Positions 48,161-59,370 are shown, counted from the first letter of the stretch. The stretch: DNA of 64,000 nucleotides from Caprella mutica (GCA_947561585.1 CANNZV010000859.1:144765-208764); one strand, 5' to 3'. A program made the numbers and translations. Notes: a model not told the origin generated them from the sequence alone.

Positions 48161-49240
48161 CACTCATACCAAAAGAAAAACTGCAAGATAGAGAGAAAGA
48201 TAGTACACGCGCACACCAAAAGAGACTGGTTATCTTGAAACACTGGTATTAGGAGCTCCGGATCGTTCTTGATATCACACCTACCCGTGTTGAGCTGACA
48301 GCACACTGAAGCACTCCACTTGAAGAAAGATTGGCGAGAATTCATCTGAGAGGCGAGTTTTATCTTTGACTATCTTGCAATCTTTCTTTCTCTCTCTCTC
48401 TTTTGGTGCGTGAAGACTGAGGGCGTGACTGGTATCGTCCAGTTTTTATTAGGTTCTAATATTTTCTCAATGGTACAAATTAATTATCGATACCAACAGC
48501 CAATGTGCTAACCCGTTATAGTTCACCAAACAGTTTCTCAGTTACAGTGACTAAATGTAATCACAAGAACTATAAAGGGTTAAGAACTCATCTCAAAGTT
48601 TCATGAGTTCTATTATTTATACATTTCAAATACTAAATAGAATTGGTAGAAACTTTGTAATGTTTGTCACCACATATGGTAGGGTATCGATATCTTTTTC
48701 TTCAATAATGCCACATTATTGAATTTCAGAAAATATTTGTGTTTTCTTATTGCTTTAAGCACTAAATAATCTCAATTTATTTTGTGGAAGTTGCTGGCAA
48801 CTAGGTATCACTGTGACGTCACGATTATAGGTTTTGGTGAACTGATGGTTATTTCTACTGTAAATAAAATCTGAATATTAGGTTTTTAAAATTATAATTC
48901 TTAATTTATGTATTAAAGTTTTTTTGTATACTTTAATGCTGTTCCAGCAAGTTAAAGTTACTTTATTTGTGTAGTTTACTGTACATATTATAGCTAAATA
49001 GTGTCTTTTAGCCTTATTTTTTTTACTTTTTTAGAATGATTTTATTTATTGTTGGCAGAACAGCAAAGTTCTGGGCGTTTTTTTGGTGCTGTGATTTAGA
49101 GGAGTTTTACCCTTTCTACATTTAGTTAATTTACTTAGTTATTTTATAATCAAAAGGCTTTGTTAAGTAAAATCTTAGTTGACGTTAGTATTGCAGTGTG
49201 ACGTAGAAAGAGATATCGATACCAGTGTTAGAGTAGTGTG
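48161..49240. other. MAN1B1 3' region, no other gene seen
   Basis: Contains an inverted repeat in which GCAAGATAGAGAG and CACCAAAAGAG (48182-48220) are matched by CTATCTTGCAATC and CTCTCTTTTGGTG (48370-48408). An AATAAA at 48863-48868 is a possible MAN1B1 polyadenylation signal, which would give a 1-kb 3' UTR. The rest is AT-rich without coding features. Confidence 0.5.
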
Positions 49241-49244
49241 AGGT

Positions 49245-49428
49245 CTGTGTTATTGGACGGTTCCACATTTTCGGTCTCAAAGAATAGAGCGTATATAGCT
49301 AATGATTATTATCTTTCTAGTTATTTAATAATTATAATTATTATATATATATATTTCTTTCTCATATGATCGAAAAGGTGGAACTGACCGATAATTCGGA
49401 ACTTACCCTAGTTAATAAATATCCTGGT
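49245..49428. mobile_element. Hairpin MITE, ACCGATAATTCGGAACTTACCCT end
   Basis: Diverged member of a family also found at 59185-59365, 61715-61940 and 62261-62405. The right end reads GATCGAAAAGGTGGAACTGACCGATAATTC...TTACCCTAGTTA; the left end has GGTTCCACATTTTCGG in inverted relation. The central GGTATCC palindrome of other members is missing here. Confidence 0.65.
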
Positions 49429-50270
49429 TTGAATTATGAACAGATTTCAGGTTACCGCTGGTATAGTTACCTCTTACTATAATAAGTACATATGTTAGTT
49501 AGTTGCAATGTTAGTTATTTATAGAGGTAGGCTTTCTTTCTTCAAGCTTATTTCCTAGCTTTTCTGCATCCATGAGCATTGTCACCAACAGGTGGTAGGT
49601 GATTTTGTTCATAGAGCCACTTTCCTTTCTGACTGCTTCTTCCAGTCCCTTGTATTTAATTTTCTCTTGACTTTGGTTTTAAATTAATTAATTTATTGTC
49701 GCTCTCTTTATTTCTTCCACCAGTAACTATCTTCTATTATTTAGTTATTTATAATTGTAGTTCTATTGTTACCAGAGTTATTTATTATTTATTTCATAGA
49801 CTAAATGATAATACTACAGTAACACAAACTTTACTTTTGTTAGCTGCTTAGCGTGTTTCTTACAATTACCAAAATATGGTAATCAGCCTTTTAGAGCAAT
49901 GTTGTCATGAGCGATATGAGCATTACTAGCTATGCCATTCTAATCACTGTGTTTCAATCTGTAGTCATTACTCTGCTATCTGCATTACTATGCACTTTGC
50001 AGATTTCCTTTATTTATGCTAATTACTTTTTGCATGACTAAATTGCAGTTAGCCTACTAATCATTATAGCTCTTCATCTTCCTCTGCTCAAAGATATAAG
50101 TTTTTGTGTGTAGTGTGCATTTTACTATGTTTTCTACTTATCATTAGTATGTTAACTACACAGTTGTGAAGAGTGTTTGAAGCATTAGTATGGTATCTGA
50201 TAATAATCTGACAGTAGCTGAGTAACGTTCAAACCTGTTAGGACATTTTGCTGCAACATTAAACGTGTTT
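49429..50270. other. AT-rich intergenic stretch with an interspersed repeat copy
   Basis: No coding signal. 49555-49629 (AGCTTTTCTGCAT, GGTAGGTGATTTTGTTCAT) is clearly related to 56679-56750 in the same orientation, so both are copies of an unidentified interspersed repeat. Confidence 0.5.
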
Positions 50271-50515
50271 CATTAAGTTTTATGTTTTAACAATTTTAAA
50301 CATGTTTTTAACAATTTTAAACATGTTTCTTACAATTTTAAACATGTTTTTAACAATTTTAAACATGTTTCTTACAATTTTAAACATGTTTCTTACAATT
50401 TTAAACATGTTTCTTACAATTTTAAACATGTTTCAACAATTATAAACATGTTTTAAGAAATTTAAAAATGTTTCAACAATTTTAAGCACGTTTTAACAAT
50501 TTTGAACATGTTCGA
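50270..50515. repeat. ~21-bp tandem repeat (ACAATTTTAAACATGTTTCTT)
   Basis: About eleven tandem copies of AATTTTAAACATGTTT with TTAC, TAAC or AAC between them; the right-hand copies diverge. Lies immediately left of non-LTR element 2. Confidence 0.9.
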
Positions 50516-50527
50516 TCACGCCCTTCC

Positions 50528-50542
50528 TTTAGATAACTCGGT
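50528..50542. repeat. 15-bp target site duplication, left copy
   Basis: TTTAGATAACTCGGT is repeated exactly at 56290-56304 and brackets non-LTR element 2. Confidence 0.95.
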
Positions 50543-50805
50543 CCCCCTCGAGCCATCCACCTTGCCGTGGTGAGGGGGCTTGAGTGGGCCAATGATGGCA
50601 GAGGCTATACTAGCTGGGGGTCTCGACCCTCAGGTAGATCCAATCATGCTAGGTTGGCTCTGCCTGAGGCTCCAGACTGAGAGATGGTATGGACGGACCC
50701 TTGGATGAAAAACTGACAACTGATACGGCTCAGCTATGAAGGGAATAGCTGGGGAAGGAGACCCCATTAACAAACCCCCCTATCTATAGGGCATAAATAG
50801 AAAAT

Positions 50806-52527
50806 ATGGAAAAGTCTAATAATGAAATAAACGCTAACGGCGTTAACGGAACTCTCACTGCAGAATGCAGTGAGAGTGTCGCGCCCGGTCAGCCCCCCAT
50901 TGTTCAGGTGGGAGCTGTTCGTGACTCTGCTACTGAACCAGGGCGTGGTGGAGACCAGACCAGCCCTGTACTTGTGGGACAAGAGAATACGACTGGCAGC
51001 AAAGGGTTCAGTGGAGACCAGGCTGGCCCACCTAAGGCTACTGGCAACAATCAACTAGACAAAGATTCAAATAACAATGAAGATTGGAATCAAGTCAGAA
51101 GAAAGAGGAAAAACCGACAAGGTAAAACTTATAGAGACCTGAAAAAGCTCCAGGAGTTTGACAGCCTGTTTAGAAATAACAAACCTTACTATTCTAAATT
51201 TTTCGATGTCAAATTTCCTGGATGTAATATTATGGAGGATATAAGCCCCATAAAACTGGATCGAGAAATTAAAAACAAACTTGGAGATGTCAAAGTGAAG
51301 AAGTCAGGAAGGAGTGGTTTGTTCATAGAAGTCAAAAATCAGGAACAATCTATCAACATTGAAAAAATTAAGAAAATAGCAGATCAACCCGTAATTATAT
51401 ATAAACACAAGAGATTCAACCAAGTTAAAGGAGTAATAAGATGCAAGTGCTTGAAACATGACACAGAAGATGAAATTAAAGAACACCTGAAACCACAAGA
51501 TGTTGCCGAAATCAGGAGAGTGACAATTAAAAGGAATGGTGAAATTATTAAAACTGATACATATATCCTTACTTTCAACCTTCTTTCCTGTCCAAAGACC
51601 ATCTGAATTGCTGATTGGTAAATAGTAAAAGTAGATGAATACAATTATACGCCCCAGCAGTGCTATAACTGCTTAAAGTATGGACATATATCTAAATATT
51701 GTAGAAATGATGACAAAATATGTTTCAATTGCTCCAAAAAAGGACATACCAAAGAAGAATGCACATACAGCTTACGGTGCCTCCATTGCAAAGGAGAGCA
51801 TCTGAGCAATAGCAAAACCTGCCCCAGATACCAATGTGAAGCTAAAATAATCAACCTCCAAATGAAAGAAAAACTCCCCAAACCAGATGCAATCGAAAAG
51901 TTTCTAGAAACATCCCCACAATACGAAGAACTATTCTATCCACCACTCACAGAAACAGAGTCACAAGACCCTGCAAATAACAATAATCAACAAAGAAAAA
52001 CTGTACAACAACCTGTAAACAATAATCCAAAATTAAAAAGCAACACAGACAATCTAAACTGTGCTAAAATAAAAAACAGACATCACTCAAATGAATCTTC
52101 AAAAAAGACGAATGCTCCTTCTTCAATCCCCAAACCCATTCATCAAGATAGAAAAACCTCGCCTTCAAAAATATTCAATAAGAAAATAAATAAAGAACAA
52201 AGCCTACTAAAAACACCCAAAAAGAGTACAATAGTACAGTCCCAAAATACTCCCAGTACAAGTAAAATCTCCACCAACTTCATCGAAGCCAACAAGAAAA
52301 ACGTTAAAACTGCAAATGTTGTATCATATGATATGAGCGAGGACGATTTAAGTGACGAGTCCTCAAACAAATATGATCCCAGAAAAAGAAGACTATCACC
52401 AACTTACAGAGATGTTGCCAACAAAAAATTAAATTCACGAAAATCAACAGAAAACTTGCAAAAAATCCCTACTGTTGGATATTCCAGCAGTTCAACAGAC
52501 AAAAAGCACAATAGATCATCACAATGA
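50806..52527 (+). pseudogene. ORF1 (zinc-knuckle RNA-binding) of element 2, two stops
   Basis: A single frame from ATG 50806 to 52527, broken only by TGA at 51604 and TAA at 51619, five codons apart. The N-terminal part (266 codons) is low-complexity, then basic (RRKRKNRQGK), then an RRM-like segment. Downstream of the stops come three zinc knuckles in the same frame: CYNCLKYGHISKYC from 51661, CFNCSKKGHTKEEC, and CLHCKGEHLSNSKTC; then a long Asn/Ser/Lys-rich tail. Since no frame is lost, the stops are point mutations, unless read through. The ORF1 stop overlaps the ORF2 start as ATGA (52524-52527), a layout that favours termination-reinitiation. Confidence 0.87.
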
Positions 52528-55500
52528 TCAATGTCATTCAATGGAATATTCAGGCCCTGAACACTCATTTTTCAGACCTGAAGATTTTGTTGAATGAATA
52601 TAATCCATCCTGCGTTTGCCTACAGGAAACCCTAATTAAAAATAGAATTTATTCACCTTCAGGATATAAAATACTTACTTCAACTCCTACCAGAGACGAC
52701 GACCACGAAAGAGGAACAGCAATACTAATCAAGAATGATATATTTCATCAACCCCTAACTCTCATCACTAACTTGCAAGCAGTTGCTGCTAAAGTGAATA
52801 TTGGCAAAATATTCACCATCTGTTCCCTCTACCTACCCCATATCCCCTGTACCAAGCAAGATTTAACCAACCTCATAAACCAACTACAACCTCCATTCCT
52901 CCTCTTAGGAGACTTCAATGCCAAGAGCCCCGTTTGGGGCGGAACTGTAATAGATACTGCAGATGCACGTGGAAAAATCATCGAAGAACTGCTTCTAGAC
53001 CTGCCAATATCAATCATCAATGACGAATCCCCAACTCATTATCATATTCAAACAGATACCTACTCCACCATTGATCTGTCCATATGCTCTTCTGATTGTG
53101 TTGACCATTTCAACTACTCAGTTAATGCCTCACGATATGGAAGTGACCATTACCCTATCCATCTAACTCCTAATGATAATAATAACCGTATACCATACAC
53201 TGGACCTCTCAGATACAACTTTAAAAAAGCAGATTGGAAAATATTTGAAGAGCACACTACAACTGAAATTAGAAACGAAGATTTTGAGGACATAGATTCA
53301 CTGACAGAATACATAACCGAAACAATCATCAACTCTGCAAACTTGGCAATTCCTTTCAAATCAAGAAAACCAAGAAAACCACCAATACCTTGGTGGAATG
53401 ATGAGTTCACTAATCTGAAAAGAAATAGAAACATATCAGAAAGAGCACTTCGCAGAAATAACAATATAGAAAATAAAATAGCATACAACAGAGCAAAAGC
53501 AAAGCTAAGATACTTTTCCAATATAGCAAGACGACAGTCATGGCAGAAATTCCTAAATTCCATAAATCAGAACACAACCCTCAACCATATTTGGAAAAAA
53601 GTACAAATGATAGGTGGCAAATTTAAACCCTCTCATCTACCAGTACTAAAAGACGACAACGGCAACTACATAATAGACCAACATCAAATAGCTAATATTC
53701 TAGTGAATCACTTCGCAACCATTTCCAACAGTAACAACTATCCCCAGAATTTTCAACGATACAAAGAGACTAAAGAACGGCAATACCTCAATTTCAACAC
53801 CTATATCCCTCACCAGTACAACAATAGCCTAACTCAACTGGAATTCGACTCTGCACTACAATCTTCAGAAGAAAGCTCACCAGGACCTGACAATATCTCC
53901 TACTCAATGATAAAGCATAGTCACAGCACCATGAAAACCCTCATCCTGAAAACATTCAATAGAATCTTCATGACTCAAAATTTCCCTAGCAAATGGAGCA
54001 TTGCCACAATAGTTGCAATAGCAAAACCTGGTAAAGATCAATCCAACCCACAGAACTATAGACCAATTTCATTAACTAACTGTTTATGCAAATTACTAGA
54101 AAAAATCATCAATGTCCGTCTAATCTGGTTTTTAGAGCACAATAACCTCATCTCCAATTTACAATCCGGCTTTCGCTCTAATAGAAGCACAACAGACAAT
54201 ATTATACAACTTGAAACAGCAATCCAGAAATCCCTCCATAACAAACAACATTTCCTTGCAGTGTTTTTCGACCTAAAAAAGGCCTATGACACTGCATGGA
54301 GATATGGCATATTGAAAAAGATCCACGATTGCGGACTGAGAGGAAACTTACCAATATTTCTGAAAAATTTCCTCTCAAACAGACACATAAAAGTAAGAGT
54401 TGGTAACTCCTTCTCGGAGGAGAGATTGGTTGAAGAAGGCATCCCCCAGGGAAGTGTGCTTAGTTGCAGCCTCTTTATGATTGCCATTAATGACATTTGT
54501 GACGCCATACCAGATAATGTTCAAAGGACACTCTATGTAGACGACTTCACCATCTTTGCGTCCGGTGCTGTGACTGGCATGGTGGAGAGAAGACTGCAAG
54601 TGGCTATCTCTAGTTTGGAAAGGTGGTGTGATACCACTGGATTTGCCTTCTCCGCCCCTAAAACTGTCAGTATTCATATATGCAGAAAGAGAAACTGTCC
54701 TAAATTCAATCCTAACCTCTGCATCTACAACCCTATAAATACAGTAGATGAAGTCAGATATCTCGGAGTGATATTTGACAAAAGCAATACATGGAAGCCG
54801 CACATAACCAATTTACGAACAAAAGCATTCAAAACGATAGACCTACTAAAACATCTCACTCACAAGAAATGGGGAGCAGATTGCATATCTCTCCTGAGAC
54901 TATACATAATGCTTCTCAAACCCTTAATTGAATATGGAATAGAAGCATTCTCTTCCACTGCACAAACGTATATGAAAAAAGTAGAGACTCTACAAAATTG
55001 TGCCATTAGAATTGCCACGGGTGCATTTAAGAGCTCTCCCATTTCAAGTATTCACGCCTACTCTGGTATTAAACCTCTTAAATTCTATGTCGCAACAAAA
55101 ATGTTAAATTATTTTCTTAGAATAAAGGTGAATAGTGGCCATCCTCTACACCAACTTATTAATGAAGACCTCCCTCCCAAGAGCTGCCTAGAGAGGTGTA
55201 AGAGACTTATAGAGGAATACAATGTGAATGTTGAGAACTTGATAATGGAAGAAACAACCAGCATCCCTCCTTGGACAAGAGAACGAATATCAACCTGCTC
55301 GGATATGTATCAATACAAAAAGCAAAGAAACACTGCCCTTGAAATGAAGAACCACTTTGATGAACATTTAATAGAACATGCTGAACATAACAATATTTAC
55401 ACTGATGGATCCAAGATAGAAAACGGAGTTGGATACTCCTACTCAGTAGAAAATAATATAACAGCTAAGAGAATTTCATCAAATGCATCCAACTACACTG

Positions 55501-56192
55501 CAGAACTATATGCAATACTTGATGCAATAACTAATGATAACAGCCCTCATACAGTAACTACTAATATTATTACCGATTCCAAATCAGCAATACAAGCAAT
55601 AGAAAAATACTACAACAAAGACCCACTCATTCTAAAAATACATACAGCAATTCACAACTGCAACGGAAACATCAACTTATGTTGGGTACCCAGCCACTGT
55701 GGTATCCCTGGTAACGAAGCTGTAGACGACGCTGCAAGAACTGCCGCTAGTGAACAGTTTGTAGAAGGTATCCTAATACCAAGATCCGACATAAAAGCAC
55801 TGATTAAAGCAGAATCTCTCCGGAGATGGAGAACGCAATGGCAGGCTATCCCTGAAGACAACAATAAACTCAGAAAAATCCAAACCGACATATCACCCCT
55901 TCGAAACAGTCACTTTGAAGACAGACTATGGGAGAGGGTTGTGTGCCGCATTAGAATAGGTCACACAGCCCTAACCCATGGCTTCTTGATGTCAAATGAC
56001 CCTCCCACAGAGTGTCAAACCTGTCACGTTCAACTTACTGTCTACCACATCCTAATGGACTGTCCATACTATTCCATAGCCCGACAAGCCCTCCAAAATT
56101 GCCCATTCAAAGAATTACTATGCCTCTATACATCAAAATTTGACAGATTATACCAATTCATTATGCAATCTGAATTAATGTACCATATTTGA
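52524..56192 (+). CDS. ORF2 (EN-RT-RNase H replicase) of element 2
   Basis: An intact 1,222-residue replicase. The endonuclease lies at about 1-225 with QWNIQALN, CLQETLI, LGDFNAKSPVWGG and GSDHYPIHL; it nicks target DNA. RT at about 420-770 has SSPGPDNISYSM, NYRPISLTNCLCK, QSGFRSNRSTTDN, FFDLKKAYDT, GIPQGSVLSC and YVDD at 671-674; the usual I-type motif is YADD, so Val here is a mild variant also seen in other RT families. RNase H at about 957-1085 has YTDGSK with Asp961, TAELYAI, ITDSKSAI and VPSHCGIPGNEAVDD with His1058. A terminal CQTC...H...C motif follows near 1170-1190. No stops or frameshifts, so it may still supply activity in trans. Confidence 0.94.
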   Translation: MINVIQWNIQALNTHFSDLKILLNEYNPSCVCLQETLIKNRIYSPSGYKILTSTPTRDDDHERGTAILIKNDIFHQPLTLITNLQAVAAKVNIGKIFTICSLYLPHIPCTKQDLTNLINQLQPPFLLLGDFNAKSPVWGGTVIDTADARGKIIEELLLDLPISIINDESPTHYHIQTDTYSTIDLSICSSDCVDHFNYSVNASRYGSDHYPIHLTPNDNNNRIPYTGPLRYNFKKADWKIFEEHTTTEIRNEDFEDIDSLTEYITETIINSANLAIPFKSRKPRKPPIPWWNDEFTNLKRNRNISERALRRNNNIENKIAYNRAKAKLRYFSNIARRQSWQKFLNSINQNTTLNHIWKKVQMIGGKFKPSHLPVLKDDNGNYIIDQHQIANILVNHFATISNSNNYPQNFQRYKETKERQYLNFNTYIPHQYNNSLTQLEFDSALQSSEESSPGPDNISYSMIKHSHSTMKTLILKTFNRIFMTQNFPSKWSIATIVAIAKPGKDQSNPQNYRPISLTNCLCKLLEKIINVRLIWFLEHNNLISNLQSGFRSNRSTTDNIIQLETAIQKSLHNKQHFLAVFFDLKKAYDTAWRYGILKKIHDCGLRGNLPIFLKNFLSNRHIKVRVGNSFSEERLVEEGIPQGSVLSCSLFMIAINDICDAIPDNVQRTLYVDDFTIFASGAVTGMVERRLQVAISSLERWCDTTGFAFSAPKTVSIHICRKRNCPKFNPNLCIYNPINTVDEVRYLGVIFDKSNTWKPHITNLRTKAFKTIDLLKHLTHKKWGADCISLLRLYIMLLKPLIEYGIEAFSSTAQTYMKKVETLQNCAIRIATGAFKSSPISSIHAYSGIKPLKFYVATKMLNYFLRIKVNSGHPLHQLINEDLPPKSCLERCKRLIEEYNVNVENLIMEETTSIPPWTRERISTCSDMYQYKKQRNTALEMKNHFDEHLIEHAEHNNIYTDGSKIENGVGYSYSVENNITAKRISSNASNYTAELYAILDAITNDNSPHTVTTNIITDSKSAIQAIEKYYNKDPLILKIHTAIHNCNGNINLCWVPSHCGIPGNEAVDDAARTAASEQFVEGILIPRSDIKALIKAESLRRWRTQWQAIPEDNNKLRKIQTDISPLRNSHFEDRLWERVVCRIRIGHTALTHGFLMSNDPPTECQTCHVQLTVYHILMDCPYYSIARQALQNCPFKELLCLYTSKFDRLYQFIMQSELMYHI

Positions 56193-56289
56193 CATTCATG
56201 TATTAAACTATTATTTAATTTGCTAGTGATTAACGACTGAATCGCCTCTGTAGCGGCCGTTGTTGTAAAACACCAATAGATAATAATAA

Positions 56290-56304
56290 TTTAGATAACT
56301 CGGT
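56290..56304. repeat. 15-bp target site duplication, right copy
   Basis: TTTAGATAACTCGGT directly follows the TAA-repeat tail and matches 50528-50542 exactly. Confidence 0.95.
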
Positions 56305-57077
56305 GAACTCTGTTACCAGCATATCAAACTGATAGCAGTTCGTAAGAGTGAACATATTTCTTGATACAGATGTACTTTTTAACAGTTATTCTTGTATCAA
56401 AAGTTTCTGTTATTTCTATTTTTATTATGTCATATTTTCACAAATGCCAATATTATGCGTACAAAATAATTAGATGAAAGTCATTTATAGCTAATGTACC
56501 ATCACTACCATGCTATCATTTCCAACGCTACTTGCAGTTTTAGAGAATAGTGCTAGGGTTAGGCTCTTAGGCTTTATTTACTATCACCTCTTCATTTTCC
56601 TCTTCCACCAGTGAGTGCAGTCACTAAGGCTTGTGTCCCTTTTCGTCACAATCCTTGGTAAGTGACTGCATTCACGGAGTAGCTTTTCTGCATTCAAGAG
56701 CACTGTCACTGACGTGGTAGGTGACTTGTTCATTGAGCCAGTTTCCTTTTATTTAATTATATGGCCTTTGATTCCAAAGAAGACCTCAAAGCCTATTTAT
56801 AATGAATAGGTATATTATATGCTAATTAATTATCTACTGATCATATTGTTCATAGTTGATATTATTTGATACCTCTCTGTTGAGTCTATTGACTGTCTAT
56901 ATTGTTTTGTCTTTTAATAGATGTTAATAAAGTAAATATATTAATTGCTATGTTACACACGACCAATTTCTAAATTGTCTATAAATATATTACTTAAATA
57001 TTCTTGTGTTTTTATCACCTTGATCATGAATATGAATTATAACTACAAAATATATAAATATGAATAAGAACAAGATA
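56305..57077. other. Intergenic stretch with a second interspersed repeat copy
   Basis: No coding signal. 56679-56750 is related to 49555-49629 (see there). The rest is AT-rich. Confidence 0.5.
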
Positions 57078-57249
57078 TAGTGTGTTACTTATTTGTTATT
57101 TTAAAAATAGCCATAATTTTATTTTGCAAGGTACTGAGGGAGTAAAACCAAATATTTTTTGAAAGTGTATTAGTGGAACTTTTGTTCTGAAACCCGATAA
57201 TTTCAAAACAACAGGCAAATGAAGTTCCAATAGGCCATTTTACAGAAGA

Positions 57250-58290
57250 TGATGAAAGTGCCCACCACCGGCTTGGAGACATAGCCTTGCTCTCTTCAAC
57301 ACGTTTACAGCAACTTTCTTGGTGGTTCTTTGATTATAGGATGCTACAAAATCTCTGACGTATTGCACCAATTCCTCGATATGTTGTGTTACTTTTGTAG
57401 GTAAACTTGTCGTAGAGCTGCAGATCGGAAGTGGATATCCAGTGGATTGATATCAGGGCTATGGGTTGGCCAGATGCTGTCAGTTCTTCTGCTGATAACT
57501 GATCCATGAAACTTTTCAAGAAGGAACGTTGTTGCATCTTTAGTGGAGTGGGGTGAAGCACCATTCTACATTAACCATAAATTTTGCCTTGTAGCGGTGA
57601 ATCGGAAAGTTGGCAACACTAACTGTGTCTTTGTGCAGTTCCAGATAGCTAGCACCTGTCACGAAAACTGAATGGCCATCTTCAGTGATGAATAGATGAA
57701 CAACAATCGGAACTTTTCCATAGACAATCGCTATGAGGATCATATCACTTTGGCAACATTCCTATCATTGGTTTAAATCATTTCACGGGGGTTTGAGGTA
57801 GACAACTCGCCGTCGTTTTTTCTATGAGGTTTTTGGCGCAACACGAAAAACTTTTCGTCCGTCCAGATTACCCTCTGCACAAAATTTTCTTCCTGTTCAA
57901 GGAGCCATTCACAGAACTGTCGCCGCTGCTCTTTGTGCGCGTCGGTAGGAGGTTGTACGGAAGTAATTCCATAGAATTTGGCTTTCGCGTCATATCTTAG
58001 CATCCTCCATGCAGTAGTAGCACTAACGGACAAATTTGATACATCTTGCCGTAGAGATAACGGGTCACCTTCGGCCATTATGTTCATCAGCTCATTCAAA
58101 TTCTCCGCTGTCATTTTGGTACAGGATCAGTTTTTGGGCTTCTTAACCACAGATCCGCTCTTCTCAAATTCTTCGTTTACTCTGATGATTTGTTTAAGCC
58201 TGTGATGAGTTTGCTTTCGTCCTTCCTGCACATTGTAGTGGCGAAGGAAATCTCGGCGAACTTTCGAGGTCGAGGAGTTCTGTAGACCCG
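57250..58290 (-). pseudogene. Broken Tc1/mariner-like transposase
   Basis: The largest open piece, 58114-57773, has the linker and first catalytic block: ITSVQPPTDAHKEQRRQFCEW then VIWTDEKFFVLRQKPHRKND, with the catalytic Asp in WTDEKFF. Minus strand 57743-57540 continues in another frame with IAIVYGKVPIV and VTGASYLEL, typical of the following transposase region. Upstream pieces near 58200-58120 (IIRVNEEFEKSGSVV) look like the DNA-binding part. Frames change at least twice, stops intervene and the final catalytic residue is not recognisable, so the gene is dead. Confidence 0.8.
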
Positions 58291-58400
58291 TACAATGAAT
58301 GTCTTTTCTTCAATTGTGAGAACATTTTCTTGGAGGCTTTTCAATTTTTTTCAGTATTTCAAGCAGAAAAAATTTGATATTGAACAAAAGTTCCGTTCCT

Positions 58401-58565
58401 AAGGCCCCCTTCACACTTGCGTTTCTCAGCACCGCGTTAGGAAAAATGCAGCATTTTTTCTAACGCAAGTGTGAAGGGCTCCTTCAAAACTAATTACAGC
58501 TAAACTTTTTGCCATGTGCAGTATTTCTAACGCGGCGTTTAGAAACGCAAGTGTGAACACAAAGG
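58401..58565. mobile_element. MITE with CACACTTGCGTT hairpins, nested in mariner
   Basis: Starts AAGGCCCCCTTCACACTTGCG and ends ACGCAAGTGTGAACACAAAGG, with an internal CTAACGCAAGTGTGAAGG and a GCTAAACTTTTTGCCATG block shared with the copy at 43256-43410. It interrupts the mariner element, so it inserted later. Confidence 0.82.
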
Positions 58566-58646
58566 TGTATCGTGGATACCACTTTCTGATATATTTCATT
58601 GAATATCATTCAATTTAAAAATGACAAATAAGTGAAACACACTGTA

Positions 58647-59184
58647 TGAATTCTTATTGCAAAATATAAGAATATGAATGCTATTAATTGCAAAACATAT
58701 GAATATGAATAATAATTACAAAATATATGAATATGATTGGTACTAATTGCAAAATATATGAATGATAGTCTCGTAACTAACTGCCACTGAAATACAGTGC
58801 GTGTGACTGCGTCGTTATTATTTTCGAGACGGTCATTTTGGGTGTTTGGGCTTAGTACCCATGTAGAATGAATTAAGATACTTGCATGAAGTGTTATGTG
58901 AAATTATTAAATGAATAGATATTTGTAACAATTCACAAAAGGTGCGGAAATAGTTTACTAATTATAAATTATGAGCATTTATTATGATGTTGGTATTTTG
59001 TATTTTCCTAAAAAACTTCAAATTTAATTCATTTCACATAATTATATAATATTTATTTTAACAATGTTTGTTAAAATTTAACTGGTATTGGCGATTGATT
59101 TCAAAGCTTTTATCTACTTTTATAGGCTAAAATTCGAGCTACCGTTGGAACAAACCGTCTTCTGCACAAAAGATTCCGCACTTT
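58647..59184. other. AT-rich intergenic stretch, nothing recognised
   Basis: The start has several copies of CAAAATATATGAATATGA (about 58660-58760) in a loose direct repeat, related to sequence just left of the mariner element near 57040. The rest has no coding or repeat structure that I can name. Confidence 0.45.
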
Positions 59185-59365
59185 TTGTTCGGAACTTATT
59201 CCACATTTTCGATCATAAAAAAGAATATATTATTTGACATTACAACAAATTTTAATTGGTATCCAGGATGCCTGGAGGTATCATGGATACCAATTAAAGG
59301 TGAAATTATGCACTTTTTCTCACGTGATCGAAAATGTGGACTCATCCACAGACTCTGAAGTTAAC
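59185..59365. mobile_element. Hairpin MITE with ATTGGTATCCAGGAT core
   Basis: CCACATTTTCGATCA (about 59201) is matched by TGATCGAAAATGTGG (about 59325) inverted; the centre is an ATTGGTATCC...GGATACCAAT palindrome (about 59257-59297). Same family as 61715-61940 and 62261-62405. Confidence 0.8.
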
Positions 59366-59370
59366 CCATA

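Larger units (their letters stand above)
50543..56289 (+). mobile_element. Non-LTR retrotransposon 2, I-like, full length
   Basis: A 5,747-bp element between exact 15-bp direct repeats. It starts CCCCCTCGAGCCATCC, has a GC-rich 5' leader, ORF1 with zinc knuckles, ORF2 with endonuclease, RT and RNase H, and ends GATAATAATAA, a TAA-repeat tail like that of the Drosophila I factor. The target duplication and both ends are intact, so it is a full-length insertion. ORF2 is open; ORF1 has two in-frame stops. RNase H plus the TAA tail supports the I superfamily. Confidence 0.94.
57078..58644 (-). mobile_element. Degenerate Tc1/mariner-type transposon with TIRs
   Basis: The left end TAGTGTGTTACTTATTTGTTA matches, inverted, the right end TAACAAATAAGTGAAACACACTG-like sequence (58622-58644 reads TGACAAATAAGTGAAACACACTG); both ends abut TA (57076-57077 and 58645-58646), the Tc1/mariner target duplication. 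TIRs are at least 28 bp with a few mismatches. Inside lies a transposase pseudogene on the minus strand, and a 165-bp MITE at 58401-58565 has inserted into it. Confidence 0.85.

Noticed and set aside
47803..48345. Three overlapping minus-strand ORFs rich in Ser, Gln and His
   Set aside because: They are translations of the 22-bp minisatellite; all three frames are open, which marks a repeat artefact.
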